NCBI RefSeq assembly: GCF_003293695.1
Contig: NZ_CP029556.1
Location: 2,428,001-2,492,000 of the forward strand
DNA: 64,000 bases
DNA from: Lysobacter oculi
Lineage (GTDB): Bacteria; Pseudomonadota; Gammaproteobacteria; Xanthomonadales; Xanthomonadaceae
Reading direction: 5' to 3'
How positions within the stretch are numbered: position 1 is the first letter of the stretch; every line of letters starts with the position of its first letter. This document shows positions 1-14,566 of this stretch, piece after piece. Both the position numbers and the translations under genes were made by a program. A model generated the notes under the pieces. The model was not told the DNA's origin and did not search any database. It saw nothing but the letters and a program-made list of their open reading frames with translations.

Positions 1-1431
1 CGATTCGTGGATGGCGTTGATCGTTCCCAAGGGCTTCTGCTCCCTGATCGGCTGGAAGACTTCGTCCATGAGGACAACCCCGTTCGGGTGGTTGATGCCT
101 TTGTGGAAGCACTCGATCTGAGCGAACTTGGCTTCGAGGCCGCCAATCGCGTGGCCGGTGGCCGTCCTGCGTATCACCCCGCGGTGCTGCTCAAGATCTA
201 CATCTATGGCTACCTCAACCGCATCCAGTCCAGCCGTCGCCTGGAGCGGGAGGCGCAACGGAATCTGGAGCTGATCTGGCTGACCGGACGACTGGCACCG
301 GACTTCAAGACCATCGCCGACTTCCGCAAGGACAACGGCGCTGCAATCACGGCCGTGTGCAGCCGGTTCGTTGCGCTGTGCCGGAGCATGAAGGTCTTCT
401 CGCATGCCATCGTCGCGATCGATGGCAGCAAGCTCAAAGCGGTGAACAGCCGGGACCGCAACTTCACCGTTGGTAAGGTCAGAGGACGCCGGCAGCAGTT
501 GGAGGAGAGCGTTGCGCGATACCTCGCCGAACTGGACCGAGCGGACCGCGACCCTGCCTTGCTGCCGGAGGGGCGTGCACCACATCTGAAGGACAAGCTG
601 GCGAAGCTGCGCGCGCAGATGGAGAAGCTTGATGCCATCGAAAAGCAGCTTGAGGCCGCACCAGATCACCAGATCTCGCTGACGGACCCGGACGCAAGAT
701 CAATGACGTCAAGCGGTCGGGGCACAGGCACGGTTGGCTACAACGTCCAGGCGGTGGTCGACGCCAAGCATCATCTGATCGTCGCTCATGACGTGACGAA
801 CGACGGCCACGACCGCGCGCAGCTCTCGCGCATGGCAACGAAGGCCAGGGAAGCCCTTGGCACCGAACGTATGACGGCGCTGGCAGATCGTGGCTACTTC
901 AATGCACCGGAGATCCTGGCGTGCGAGGAGGCAGGCGTCATTCCGTTGGTGCCCAAGCCGCTCACGTCGAACAGCAAGGCCGAAGGCCGGTTCGACAAGC
1001 GGGACTTCATTTACGACGAAGCCGCGGATGAGTACGAATGTCCAGCAGGCGAAAGGGCGATCCATCGCTTCACGGCCGAAGAAAAGGGCCTGACCCTGCA
1101 CAAGTATTGGTCATCCGCCTGCCCCCGCTGCCCGATGCGGATGAAATGCACGACCGCGAGCTATAGACGAATCACCCGCTGGGAGCACGAACACGTGCTC
1201 GAGCGAATGCAGATGCTGCTGGATGCAAGGCCACAAGCTGCAGTGGTGCGAAGACAGACGGTGGAGCATGTCTTCGGCACGCTCAAATCATGGCTTGGCA
1301 CTACGCCATTGCTGACCAAGACCCTTCCAAAGGTAAGAAGCGAGGTCAGCTTGGCGGTGTTGGCCTACAACATGAAACGGATGATCAAGATCGTGGGTAC
1401 TCAAGGCATGGTGCGGGCCATCGCGGCCTGA
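1..1431 (+). CDS. IS1182-family transposase, 5' end cut by window edge
   Basis: A DDE transposase of the IS1182 family that catalyses movement of the surrounding element. The protein visible here is identical to the corresponding part of the 481-codon transposase of copy 2; only the first codons (MLCMK in copy 2) are missing. Features seen are an N-terminal region with DRSQGLLLPDRLEDFV, the DGSKLKAVNSRDRNF segment with a candidate catalytic Asp, the YNVQAVVDAKHHLIV and ADRGYFNAPEI segments, and a C-terminal Cys cluster (CPRCPMRMKC). The reading frame is open to the TGA at 1429-1431, so the protein is probably active if the left end of the element is intact. Confidence 0.95.
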   Translation, partial: RFVDGVDRSQGLLLPDRLEDFVHEDNPVRVVDAFVEALDLSELGFEAANRVAGGRPAYHPAVLLKIYIYGYLNRIQSSRRLEREAQRNLELIWLTGRLAPDFKTIADFRKDNGAAITAVCSRFVALCRSMKVFSHAIVAIDGSKLKAVNSRDRNFTVGKVRGRRQQLEESVARYLAELDRADRDPALLPEGRAPHLKDKLAKLRAQMEKLDAIEKQLEAAPDHQISLTDPDARSMTSSGRGTGTVGYNVQAVVDAKHHLIVAHDVTNDGHDRAQLSRMATKAREALGTERMTALADRGYFNAPEILACEEAGVIPLVPKPLTSNSKAEGRFDKRDFIYDEAADEYECPAGERAIHRFTAEEKGLTLHKYWSSACPRCPMRMKCTTASYRRITRWEHEHVLERMQMLLDARPQAAVVRRQTVEHVFGTLKSWLGTTPLLTKTLPKVRSEVSLAVLAYNMKRMIKIVGTQGMVRAIAA

Positions 1432-1519
1432 GCATCACGTTCTTTTGCTGCACGCTGGTTGCTCGAACTGGCCACGTCGGTGTCGTGAGTCCTGTTCCAA
1501 CGCGTTTTTACACAGCCTC
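1..1519 (+). mobile_element. IS1182-family element, copy 1 (left end outside window)
   Basis: This is the right-hand part of an insertion sequence; its left end and first few codons lie before base 1. From base 1 it matches the complete copy at 20833-22420. The right terminus is read as ...ACACAGCCTC at 1519, the complement of the GAGGCTGTGT that opens the other copies. It is followed by GGCC AGAAGCGGACA, the same kind of flank seen beside the other copies. Together with copy 2 in direct orientation it brackets the 19.3-kb zinc/cadmium block, so the two could act as a composite unit or recombine to delete it. Confidence 0.93.
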
Positions 1520-1546
1520 GGCCAGAAGCGGACATCGCACATTGCG

Positions 1547-1948
1547 TTACATACTGGATGTGTCGGCCTTCAAAGCACCAAGAATGCTGCAGCTTGCACG
1601 CTCCCGCCCGCTGCAGCTTTCGATCGTGCGCTGAAGCTCGCGTTCCATGCGCTGCAAATCGGCGAGACGCCGTTGGATATCCACGAGATGGATCCGTGCC
1701 AAGCGATCCACATCGCTGCATGAAAGCTGGGATTCCTCCGCTAGCCGCAGCAGGCTCTTCAACTCTTCGAGGCTGAAGCCGAGCGCACGGCCGCGCGTTA
1801 TGAAGCGGAGGCGATCAATGTCGGCGTCGCGATATTGCCGATACCCGCTCGCCGTTCGGTCGGGTGCGGTCATCAGGCCGATCCGCTCGTAGTAGCGGAT
1901 TGTTTCGATGTGGCAGCCGCTGGAGGCGGACACTTCCCCGATCTTCAT
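1547..1948 (-). CDS. MerR-family metal-responsive regulator
   Basis: A 133-residue transcription factor, about the usual length for metal-sensing MerR proteins (CadR/PbrR/ZntR group). It starts MKIGEVSASSG and has a winged-helix domain with ETIRYYERIGL and RQYRDADIDRLRFI, then a dimerisation helix. Candidate metal ligands are Cys12, a Cys in LSCSDVDR and a C-terminal pair (ESCSG...ASCSI), the general pattern of divalent-metal sensors. The frame is open for 40 codons further upstream, but the ATG at 1948 gives the canonical MerR N-terminus. It diverges from the CDF exporter at 2008 and a MerR-type promoter lies between them, so it probably activates that exporter. The exact metal cannot be read from sequence. 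Confidence 0.88.
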   Translation of the reverse strand: MKIGEVSASSGCHIETIRYYERIGLMTAPDRTASGYRQYRDADIDRLRFITRGRALGFSLEELKSLLRLAEESQLSCSDVDRLARIHLVDIQRRLADLQRMERELQRTIESCSGRERASCSILGALKADTSSM

Positions 1949-1950
1949 GG

Positions 1951-1981
1951 TTGACCCTGTAGTGGCTACGGACTTTAGTAT
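1951..1981 (+). promoter_or_regulatory. MerR-type promoter and operator for the CDF exporter
   Basis: A TTGACC -35 box (1951-1956) is followed after 19 bases by TAGTAT (1976-1981), the over-long spacer typical of MerR-activated promoters. The spacer carries an imperfect dyad, CTGTAG (1958-1963) against CTACGG (1965-1970). It points toward the CDF gene at 2008 and lies directly upstream of the divergent merR gene. The match is by eye only. Confidence 0.75.
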
Positions 1982-2007
1982 GTAGTCCGAGCCAACCCCG
2001 GACAACG

Positions 2008-2625
2008 ATGAGCGACTGCGGCTGCCACCACGAAGCGAAAAATGCTCAGGAGCGCAAGATCCTGACAATCGCGCTTGCCCTCAATGCGACGATGGCCGTC
2101 GTCGGCGGTATCGCAGGCTGGATCGGCCAGTCCACAGGCCTGCTCGCCGATGCGCTCGACATGCTGTCGGACGCCACGGCCTACGCCATCGGCCTGGTCG
2201 CCATCGGCCGCGCCGCGAGTTTCAAGGCCAATGCCGCCATGCTCAGCGGCGCTGCGCTGCTGCTCCTCGGTCTCGGCGTGCTGTTCGAGGTGGGGCGACG
2301 GGTGATCTACGGCGCCGAGCCCGCCAGTGGCTGGATGATCGGGACGGCGATCCTGTCGCTGATTGTCAACATGTCGGTGCTTCGGATGCTCGCTCCGCTC
2401 AAGTCGGGCGACGTCCATCTTCGTGCCACTTGGATCTTCACCCGAGCGGACGTCGTCGCGAACATCGGCGTCGTTCTGGCGGGGATCCTCGTGTTTTGGC
2501 TGCGTTCACCCCTTCCTGACTACGGCATCGGCACGCTGATCGGGCTCTATGTAGTCAAGGAGGCCGTCGAGATCCTTGTGGAAGCGCGCCGCGCGCGCGG
2601 CAGCGCCCCCAAGGCAGACGGTTGA
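2008..2625 (+). CDS. Cation diffusion facilitator (CDF) family metal exporter
   Basis: An inner-membrane proton-driven exporter of divalent metal (Zn, Cd, Co or similar) from cytoplasm to periplasm. The 205-residue protein opens with a Cys/His motif (MSDCGCHHEAK), then has about six hydrophobic segments. The LLADALDMLSDATAYAIGL segment in TM2 contains the Asp-x3-Asp metal site of CDF proteins, and a matching TRADVVANIGVV lies in TM5. It is shorter than CzcD-type proteins (about 300 residues) because the C-terminal cytoplasmic domain is almost absent, as in short CDF proteins paired with MerR regulators. It is expressed from the promoter at 1951 under the divergent MerR. Confidence 0.87.
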   Translation: MSDCGCHHEAKNAQERKILTIALALNATMAVVGGIAGWIGQSTGLLADALDMLSDATAYAIGLVAIGRAASFKANAAMLSGAALLLLGLGVLFEVGRRVIYGAEPASGWMIGTAILSLIVNMSVLRMLAPLKSGDVHLRATWIFTRADVVANIGVVLAGILVFWLRSPLPDYGIGTLIGLYVVKEAVEILVEARRARGSAPKADG

Positions 2626-2737
2626 GCCTCGCCGTAAAGCAAGCACCGCCGCCGCCGTACCCTTAAACCAGTATCAGATAGGGGCTGGCGGCCTTTTGGA
2701 ATAGTGTTCAGCTTGATAATCGTCTAATCTATTTGCC

Positions 2738-3115
2738 GTGTTGAAACTGAATCGCCTACGTAGGGGAAGTGCGCTGCGCATGCTCGCGTTGGCGCTGCTC
2801 GCGCTCAGCATGATGGCGCGGCCCGTGCTCGCGGCGATCGGCGAGGCGCACGAGCTTGCGCACGATCCCACTGGTCGGCACGCCTACGTCAGCGAAACAG
2901 GTGGGACAGCGGGGGACGATGAGTCCGACGAGCAGTCCGTGGGGCATGCCCTGCTTGAATTCGCACACTGTTGTGCCCAGCTGTCGGTGGCGACGGCGGA
3001 AGGGTTGTTCGTTCCGGCGGTAAAGCCGCGGAGTTCGCTCGCGGCGTGCCCCGAGGTGACGACGCACGGCGCGGGCGCCCGCGGATCGCCTTTTCGACCC
3101 CCCATCCGGGTTTGA
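2738..3115 (+). CDS. Small exported leader-like protein upstream of czcC (CzcI-like)
   Basis: A 125-residue protein with a basic N-terminus and hydrophobic signal segment (MLALALLALSMMARPVLA), then a His/Asp/Glu-rich region (GEAHELAHD, GDDESDEQS) and a CC pair in EFAHCCAQL. It ends SPFRPPIRV. It is clearly related to the protein at 23837-24217: both have A-[IL]-G-x2-HE-x2-H after the signal peptide and an FRPPI tail. It opens the czcCBA operon, the position held by CzcI in Cupriavidus. The start used is GTG at 2738; an internal ATG at 2780 is possible. The function is not established; a periplasmic metal-sensing or translation-arrest leader role is discussed in the findings. Confidence 0.7.
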   Translation: MLKLNRLRRGSALRMLALALLALSMMARPVLAAIGEAHELAHDPTGRHAYVSETGGTAGDDESDEQSVGHALLEFAHCCAQLSVATAEGLFVPAVKPRSSLAACPEVTTHGAGARGSPFRPPIRV

Positions 3116-3121
3116 CGAACC

Positions 3122-3138
3122 CGCCGGCAATGCCGGCG
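3122..3138 (+). promoter_or_regulatory. Hairpin between leader-like gene and czcC
   Basis: A perfect 7-bp stem (CGCCGGC, AAT loop, GCCGGCG) begins seven bases after the stop codon of the leader-like gene and is followed by a T/C-rich stretch (CTGTTTTCGTCTTTC). It could be a partial terminator/attenuator that sets czcCBA expression. Similar hairpins follow the related genes at 24217 and 59724. Confidence 0.5.
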
Positions 3139-3172
3139 CGCTGTTTTCGTCTTTCTTTCCCGGAGTATCCCC

Positions 3173-4446
3173 ATGCGTTTGCGACTCGCGGCCGTTGCCG
3201 CGTGCGTCGCAGCGATGCTGTTCGCATTTTCCGCATCCGCTGCCGACCGTTTGACCCTCGACGATGCGTTTGCGCGCGTTGAGCAAGCCCATCCTGACCT
3301 GCGCTTGGCCGGTGGCCAGCGCAATGTGCTCACCGCCGAACTCGACCGGGCCAGCTTCCGGCCTCCGCTGCGCATAGGCGCTTCGGCCGAAAATATCCTG
3401 GGCACCGGAGAGGCCAGCGGCCTGTCGGGCACTGAGCTCACGCTCACGCTCGCGTCGGTGCTCGAGCGTGGCGGCAAGCTCGACGCGCGCCGCGCCTTAG
3501 TGCAGTCGCGGATCGATTCGCTGGCCATCCAGCGCGAAGGCAAGCGCCTGGACCTACTGGCTGAGGTCGCCCGCCGGTACTTGGCAGTGGTGTCGGCGCA
3601 GAAGCAGCGCGAAATCGCCGACCTGGACATCGGCCAGCGTCGCCGTACCGTGGCGGGAGCGCGCGAGCGACTGGTGGCGGGTGCCTCGCCCGAGTCCGTC
3701 GTTCTGACCGCGGAAGCCATGCTTGCGCGCGCGGAGCTCGAGCGGGCACGGGCCGCCCAACGGGAGGCCGGTGCCCGCCAGCACTTGGCCGCGCTCTGGG
3801 GCGAGCGCGACCCCGACTTCCAGGTGGTCACCAGCAATCCGCTGGTTCTGCCGAAGATCGCAGCCTTCGAGGAGCTGTCGACCTGGCTGACGCGGACGCC
3901 GGAGATCGCACAGTTCGCGAGCGAGCAGCGCATCCGCGAGGCCCGCTTGCAGCTTGCCCGCACGCAAGCCACGCCCGACATCGACTGGCAGGTGGGCGTG
4001 CGTCGCCTGCAGGCGACCGATGATTTCGGTTTCGTCGCCAGCGCCTCGGTTCCGCTGGGCGCGCGTACGCGTGCCCAACCGGAGATCCGTGTAGCACAAG
4101 CGGAGCTCGAGCTGCTCGAAATCGAGCGCGAGAGCCGCAATATTTCCCTGTATTCCACCCTCGCCGACGCGCACGGACGGTTCCTGTCCGCGCAACTGGA
4201 GGTGCGGCGTCTGGCGAGCGACGTGATCCCCAAGCTTGGGCGCGCCGAAGCGGCCGCCGAGCGTGCGTACCGCGCCGGTGCCATCAGCTATCTGGAATGG
4301 GCTCAGTTGCAGTCCGAACGCACCAATGCCCGCAAGCAGCAACTTGAAGCCGCGCTGGAAGCCCAGCGCGCCCTGATCGAAATCCAGCGCCTGACAGGCC
4401 AGCCCTTCGTGGCAGGTCCTGGCGAGCGCTTGCCCGGAGAGACCCC

Positions 4447-4450
<4 letters not shown>
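3173..4450 (+). CDS. czcC: Outer-membrane factor of Czc-type RND efflux (CzcC)
   Basis: A TolC-family outer-membrane channel that completes the CzcCBA pump, carrying Zn/Cd/Co out of the periplasm. The 425-residue protein has a signal peptide (VAACVAAMLFAFSASA), then the two long helical repeats typical of OEP proteins with Leu/Ala/Arg-rich coiled coils (for example TLDDAFARVEQAHPDLR and the C-terminal RAYRAGAISYLEWAQL segment). Length fits CzcC. ATG at 3173 follows a CCGGAG ribosome site. It overlaps czcB by four bases (ATGA-like, 4447-4450), indicating translational coupling. Confidence 0.92.
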
Positions 4451-10370
<5,920 letters not shown>

Positions 10371-10483
10371 CGCCGGCACGAGGCATCCCCGTCCGGCGCG
10401 GGTCCAGCAACCAGCTCACGGTCTGCCCCGACGCCCGTCCCCGCCCTGTTCCCCAGGCTATTGATCCACCCGGAGCACACGCC

Positions 10484-13015
10484 ATGACCCAACCGTTACG
10501 TATCGACATCCCGCTCGTGCTGCCCGAGGTGACGGATGCGGCGGACCGCTGCGTTGCGCGGCTCCTGTCCGATGTTGGCGGGCGCGAGGGCGTCGAAAAG
10601 GCCCATATCGTCGCGGCGACGGAAGCGGCGCCGGCACAGCTGTGCATCCATTTCGACGCGGCGGTGCTCTCCCTCCAGCGCATCCGCCAACTGGTAACGG
10701 CGGCCGGCGCGGCGGTGGCCGAGCAGTACGGGCATGCCTCGTGGCCCGTGGAGGTTTCGCACGCACGGCGCGCGCGCACGCTGACCGAGCAGCTTCGGGC
10801 GATCCCGGGCGTGCTTGACGCGAACGTGGGCGCGGGCGGTACCGCGCACGTCGAGTTCGACCGTTCCATCACTTCGGAAGAAGCGATCAGACGCGAGTTC
10901 TTCCGGCGCGCCGCGGCGTCGCCGGGAAACGGCGCGCAAGCCAGCGCTGACGCGAGCGCAACCGTCGCCAGAGCCCCGGCAGCGACCACGCCAACGCCTG
11001 CAGCCGAAACGGGGCACGAAGGCCACGACCATGGCCCCGACCAGCATGCCGCCGACGGCCACGGCCACTCGCACGGCGACGGCGGCTTCTGGTCGAGCCG
11101 CGAGCTGCAGTTCGCGCTGGCCTGCGGCGGGGTGCTGCTGATCGGCTTCCTGATCGAGAAGTTCGTCGACGCGCCGAAGTGGGTGCCGATGGTGGCCTAC
11201 GTCGCGGCGTATGTACTCGGTGGCTGGTTCACGCTGCGCGAGGCCATCGACAACCTGCGCATGAAGCGCTTCGAGATCGACACGCTGATGCTCGTCGCTG
11301 CGGCTGGCGCCGCTGCGCTGGGTGCGTGGGCCGAGGGCGCTTTGCTTCTGTTCCTCTTCAGCTTTGGCCACGCGCTGGAGCATTACGCGATGGGCCGCGC
11401 CAAGAAAGCCATCGAGGCATTGGCCGAGCTCGCACCGCGCGTGGCGACGGTGCGTCGCGGCGGGGAAATGGTGGAGATCCCCGTCGAACAGCTTGCACTG
11501 GGCGACATCGTGGTCGTGAAGCCCAATTCGCGGCTCGCTGCGGACGGTTTCATTGTCACCGGGGACAGCAGCATCGACCAGTCGCCGATCACCGGCGAGA
11601 GCATGCCGGTGGACAAGCGTGCGGTGCCGGACGTGGCAGCCGCGCGCGCCAATCCCGGCGGCGTCGATGCCATGCACAAGGCATTCGCCGGCACCATCAA
11701 CGGCAATGGCCTCATTGAGATCGAGGTCACCCGCAAGTCCACCGACAGCGTGCTGTCGAAAGTCGTGCGCATGGTGAGCGAGGCGCAGACCGAAAAGTCC
11801 CCGACGCAGCGCTTCACCGATCGTTTCGAGCGGATCTTCGTGCCGGCTGTGCTCGTGCTCGCGGTGCTGCTGCTATTCGCGTGGGTGGTGATCGACGAGC
11901 CGTTCCGCGACAGCTTCTATCGCGCGATGGCGGTGCTCGTGGCCGCGAGCCCGTGCGCCCTGGCGATTGCGACACCGAGCGCGGTGCTGTCGGGTATCGC
12001 ACGCGCGGCACGCGGCGGCGTCCTCATCAAGGGTGGCGGGCCGCTGGAGAACCTCGGCTCGCTTTCGGCCATCGCGTTCGACAAGACCGGCACGCTGACC
12101 GAGGGTAAGCCGCGCATCACCGACGTGGTGCCGGGGGAGGGCATCGACGAGACCGAACTGCTGCGCGTGGCGGTGGCGGTGGAGAGCCTGAGCGACCATC
12201 CGCTCGCCAAAGCGATCACGGTCGACGCGCGCCAGCGGCTGGGCGACGCGGAGATTCCGCGCGCGAGCGATCTCGAGAACCTGATCGGCCGCGGCGTAAA
12301 GGCCACCCTCGATGGCCAGACGGTCTACATCGGCAAGGCGGAGATGTTTGGCGTGGACGGCATTGCGCCTCTTTCGCAGGGAATGGTTGCCGCGATCGCA
12401 TCGCTGCGCGACCAGGGTCGCACCAGCATGATCGTGCGCCGCGGCGAGCAGGATCTGGGCGCCATCGGGCTCATGGACACGCCGCGAGAGGCGGCAAAGG
12501 CGGCCTTGGCCAGCCTCAAGGCGCTCGGCATCCAGCGCATGATCATGATCTCGGGCGATCACCAGAAGGTCGCCGAGGCGATCGCCAAGGAGGTCGGGCT
12601 CGACGAGGCCTGGGGCGACCTGATGCCCGAGGACAAGGTCGAGGCGATCAAGAAGCTGCGCGGTGAGGAAAAGGTCGCGATGGTCGGCGACGGCGTCAAT
12701 GACGCGCCGGCGATGGCGAGCGCCACCGTGGGCATCGTGATGGGCGCGGCCGGGTCCGACGTCGCGATGGAAACCGCGGACGTCGCGTTGATGGCGGATG
12801 ACCTGTCCAACCTGCCGTTTGCGGTCGGACTCAGCCGTCGGGCCCGGTCGGTGATCAAGCAGAACGTGTACGTCAGCCTCGGCGTGGTAGCGCTGCTGGT
12901 GCCGGCGACGATCTTCGGGCTTGGCATCGGCCCGGCGGTGGCGGTGCACGAGGGCTCGACGCTACTGGTCGTATTCAACGCGCTGCGCCTGCTGGCCTAT
13001 CGTGAACGAACATGA
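10484..13015 (+). CDS. P1B-4-type metal-exporting ATPase (CzcP-like)
   Basis: A P-type ATPase pumping divalent metal from cytoplasm to periplasm, 843 residues. The N-terminus (residues 1-145) has two ferredoxin-like HMA-type units lacking the CxxC metal site, then a His-rich linker (EGHDHGPDQH, GHGHSHGDGG). The TM4 motif is Ser489-Pro490-Cys491 (AASPCALAIATP), not CPC, and the last helix carries HEGSTLLVVFNALRLL; both mark the P1B-4 group (CzcP, CtpD, CoaT). The phosphorylation site is Asp533 ([11 protein letters not shown]), with TGES and GDGVNDAP also present. The ATG at 10484 was chosen because upstream codons overlap eptA and do not look coding. Confidence 0.9.
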   Translation: MTQPLRIDIPLVLPEVTDAADRCVARLLSDVGGREGVEKAHIVAATEAAPAQLCIHFDAAVLSLQRIRQLVTAAGAAVAEQYGHASWPVEVSHARRARTLTEQLRAIPGVLDANVGAGGTAHVEFDRSITSEEAIRREFFRRAAASPGNGAQASADASATVARAPAATTPTPAAETGHEGHDHGPDQHAADGHGHSHGDGGFWSSRELQFALACGGVLLIGFLIEKFVDAPKWVPMVAYVAAYVLGGWFTLREAIDNLRMKRFEIDTLMLVAAAGAAALGAWAEGALLLFLFSFGHALEHYAMGRAKKAIEALAELAPRVATVRRGGEMVEIPVEQLALGDIVVVKPNSRLAADGFIVTGDSSIDQSPITGESMPVDKRAVPDVAAARANPGGVDAMHKAFAGTINGNGLIEIEVTRKSTDSVLSKVVRMVSEAQTEKSPTQRFTDRFERIFVPAVLVLAVLLLFAWVVIDEPFRDSFYRAMAVLVAASPCALAIATPSAVLSGIARAARGGVLIKGGGPLENLGSLSAIAFDKTGTLTEGKPRITDVVPGEGIDETELLRVAVAVESLSDHPLAKAITVDARQRLGDAEIPRASDLENLIGRGVKATLDGQTVYIGKAEMFGVDGIAPLSQGMVAAIASLRDQGRTSMIVRRGEQDLGAIGLMDTPREAAKAALASLKALGIQRMIMISGDHQKVAEAIAKEVGLDEAWGDLMPEDKVEAIKKLRGEEKVAMVGDGVNDAPAMASATVGIVMGAAGSDVAMETADVALMADDLSNLPFAVGLSRRARSVIKQNVYVSLGVVALLVPATIFGLGIGPAVAVHEGSTLLVVFNALRLLAYRERT

Positions 13016-13107
13016 GCGGCTGGCCGGCGAGGTATTGCGATAGCGTGTCGATCGATCAACTGGACGGCGCCAACCGGTGTGCTGACTACCGGACGGGGTT
13101 GTAGACC

Positions 13108-13584
13108 ATGAACGTTCCCACCGATGTGGCGACGGCGCTGGCGGCAGAATTCACGTTGCCTGCAGGAGGCGTGCCGGCGGTAGTACTGGTGCGCCTGATG
13201 CTCGCCGCGTTGCTCGGCGGCGTCATCGGGTACGAGCGGGAGAAGAAGGAGCGTACCGCCGGGCTGAAGACCCACATCCTGGTCTCGGTGGGCTCCACGC
13301 TGTTCGTGCTCGCACCGCTCTATGCGGGGGTGTCGCAGGCGGACAACACGCGGGTCGTGCAGGGGGTGGTCTCCGGCATCGGTTTCCTCGGCGCGGGCGC
13401 AATCCTGAAGCTGCAGAAGGATGTCCGCGTCGAAGGGCTCACCACCGCCGCGAGCATCTGGCTCACCTCGGCGATCGGCGTGGCCGTGGGACTCGGAAAC
13501 GGTCTGCTCGCAGTGGCCGCCACAGCGGTTGCGCTCTTTGTCACGGCGGTCATTCCGCACTTGATGGGAAAGCCGCACGACTGA
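13108..13584 (+). CDS. MgtC/SapB-family membrane protein
   Basis: A 158-residue protein with four hydrophobic segments and the MgtC-family signature: LLGGVIGYEREKKERTAGLKTHILVSVGS, then VVSGIGFLGAGAI and LTTAASIWLTSAIGVAVGLG. These are inner-membrane proteins; family members affect Mg2+ homeostasis and ATP synthase, but the biochemical role of short MgtC-like proteins is unsettled. It lies between the P1B-4 ATPase and an LspA-like gene, all in one direction, as in other zinc/lead islands. Only the N-terminal membrane domain of MgtC is present. Confidence 0.88.
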   Translation: MNVPTDVATALAAEFTLPAGGVPAVVLVRLMLAALLGGVIGYEREKKERTAGLKTHILVSVGSTLFVLAPLYAGVSQADNTRVVQGVVSGIGFLGAGAILKLQKDVRVEGLTTAASIWLTSAIGVAVGLGNGLLAVAATAVALFVTAVIPHLMGKPHD

Positions 13585-13706
13585 ACACGCGAGGCTTCGA
13601 CGAGGGAACCAAACTGCGGAGCAAGTGCCGCTGATCGGCTCGCAGATCAAGAACCTGGAGCGCGGCCGGCGTCCATCGCCGATCGAAGCCGCGCCGATAA
13701 AGGCCG

Positions 13707-14243
13707 ATGGGAGTCAACGAAATGATGGTGGCCTACAGGAAATCCGCACTCGCGTGGCTGCTGCTTTCAGCGGTCGTGATCGCGATGGACCAGGGCAGCA
13801 AACGGTGGGTAGTGACACGGCTCCCGGAGTACACCGCCGTGCCGGTGATCGACGGAATCTGGAGCTGGTACCGCTCGTACAACACGGGCGCGGCCTTCAG
13901 CCTGCTCAGCGACGCCGGCGGATGGCAGCAGGTGTTCTTCAGCGTGCTTGCGGTGGGTATTTCGGTGGCCCTAGGGATTGCCCTCGCTCGCCTGCCACGT
14001 GGCAATTGGCGTCAGGCGGTGCCATACGCGCTGATCATCGGGGGTGCGTTAAGCAACGCGATTGACCGCGCGATCCGCGGCCACGTGGTCGACTTCATCC
14101 AGTGGTACTGGAAGGACTACTACTGGCCGTCTTTCAACTTCAGCGACGTCGCGATCGTCACCGGCGCGGTTGCGTTGGTCGCGACCGAACTCGTGGCATC
14201 AGAGGTGACAGCACGCCGCGCGCGCGGCGACTCTGCGCGCTGA
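13707..14243 (+). CDS. lspA: Signal peptidase II, lipoprotein-processing (LspA/PbrC-like)
   Basis: An inner-membrane aspartic protease that cuts prolipoprotein signal peptides. The 178-residue protein has four hydrophobic helices and the LspA signatures: MDQGSKRWV near the N-terminus, [12 protein letters not shown], and the two catalytic Asp motifs [14 protein letters not shown] and [11 protein letters not shown]. Placement after a heavy-metal ATPase resembles pbrC, the dedicated signal peptidase of the Cupriavidus lead operon, so it is probably an accessory copy, not the housekeeping lspA (no ileS or fkpB neighbour). It may process the lipoproteins of the efflux systems in this window. Confidence 0.9.
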   Translation: MGVNEMMVAYRKSALAWLLLSAVVIAMDQGSKRWVVTRLPEYTAVPVIDGIWSWYRSYNTGAAFSLLSDAGGWQQVFFSVLAVGISVALGIALARLPRGNWRQAVPYALIIGGALSNAIDRAIRGHVVDFIQWYWKDYYWPSFNFSDVAIVTGAVALVATELVASEVTARRARGDSAR

Positions 14244-14566
14244 CGCGCCTTCAGCCGCGGCTGCCGGGCAGTGCGCACTGCTGACGAGCTGGGCGCGACT
14301 GTCCGGGCTGGGCCGAAGGAAGGTTGTTTTTGATGCTCCATCGCGGTTCCCCCGGCGGAAGCGGCAATCCGACTACGTTGCTGATCAAGAGCCGAAGGCC
14401 CGCGATGTTTGCGGCTTCGCGGGCTGATGGCAGTTGTTCAGACCTTCGCTAGTCGCAAACCTCACGCCATCGATCGCTGGCGCAGGCCTTTAGTCGCTAG
14501 TCGCTGGCCCATCGTCGATCGTTGTTAGCGCAGTGCCCGTCCCGCCGTCATCGACGGTGAAACGCA
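14244..14566. other. Intergenic region without a recognisable gene
   Basis: About 320 bases between convergent genes (lspA on plus, exchanger on minus). Short GC-rich inverted repeats are present (CAGCCGCGGCTG near 14253), but there is no good terminator with a T run, no convincing ORF and no RNA gene that I can see. Confidence 0.5.

Noticed and set aside
2884..4284. 466-codon open frame on the minus strand
   Set aside because: Antisense to czcC; Ser/Arg-rich low-complexity product typical of the reverse strand of a high-GC gene.
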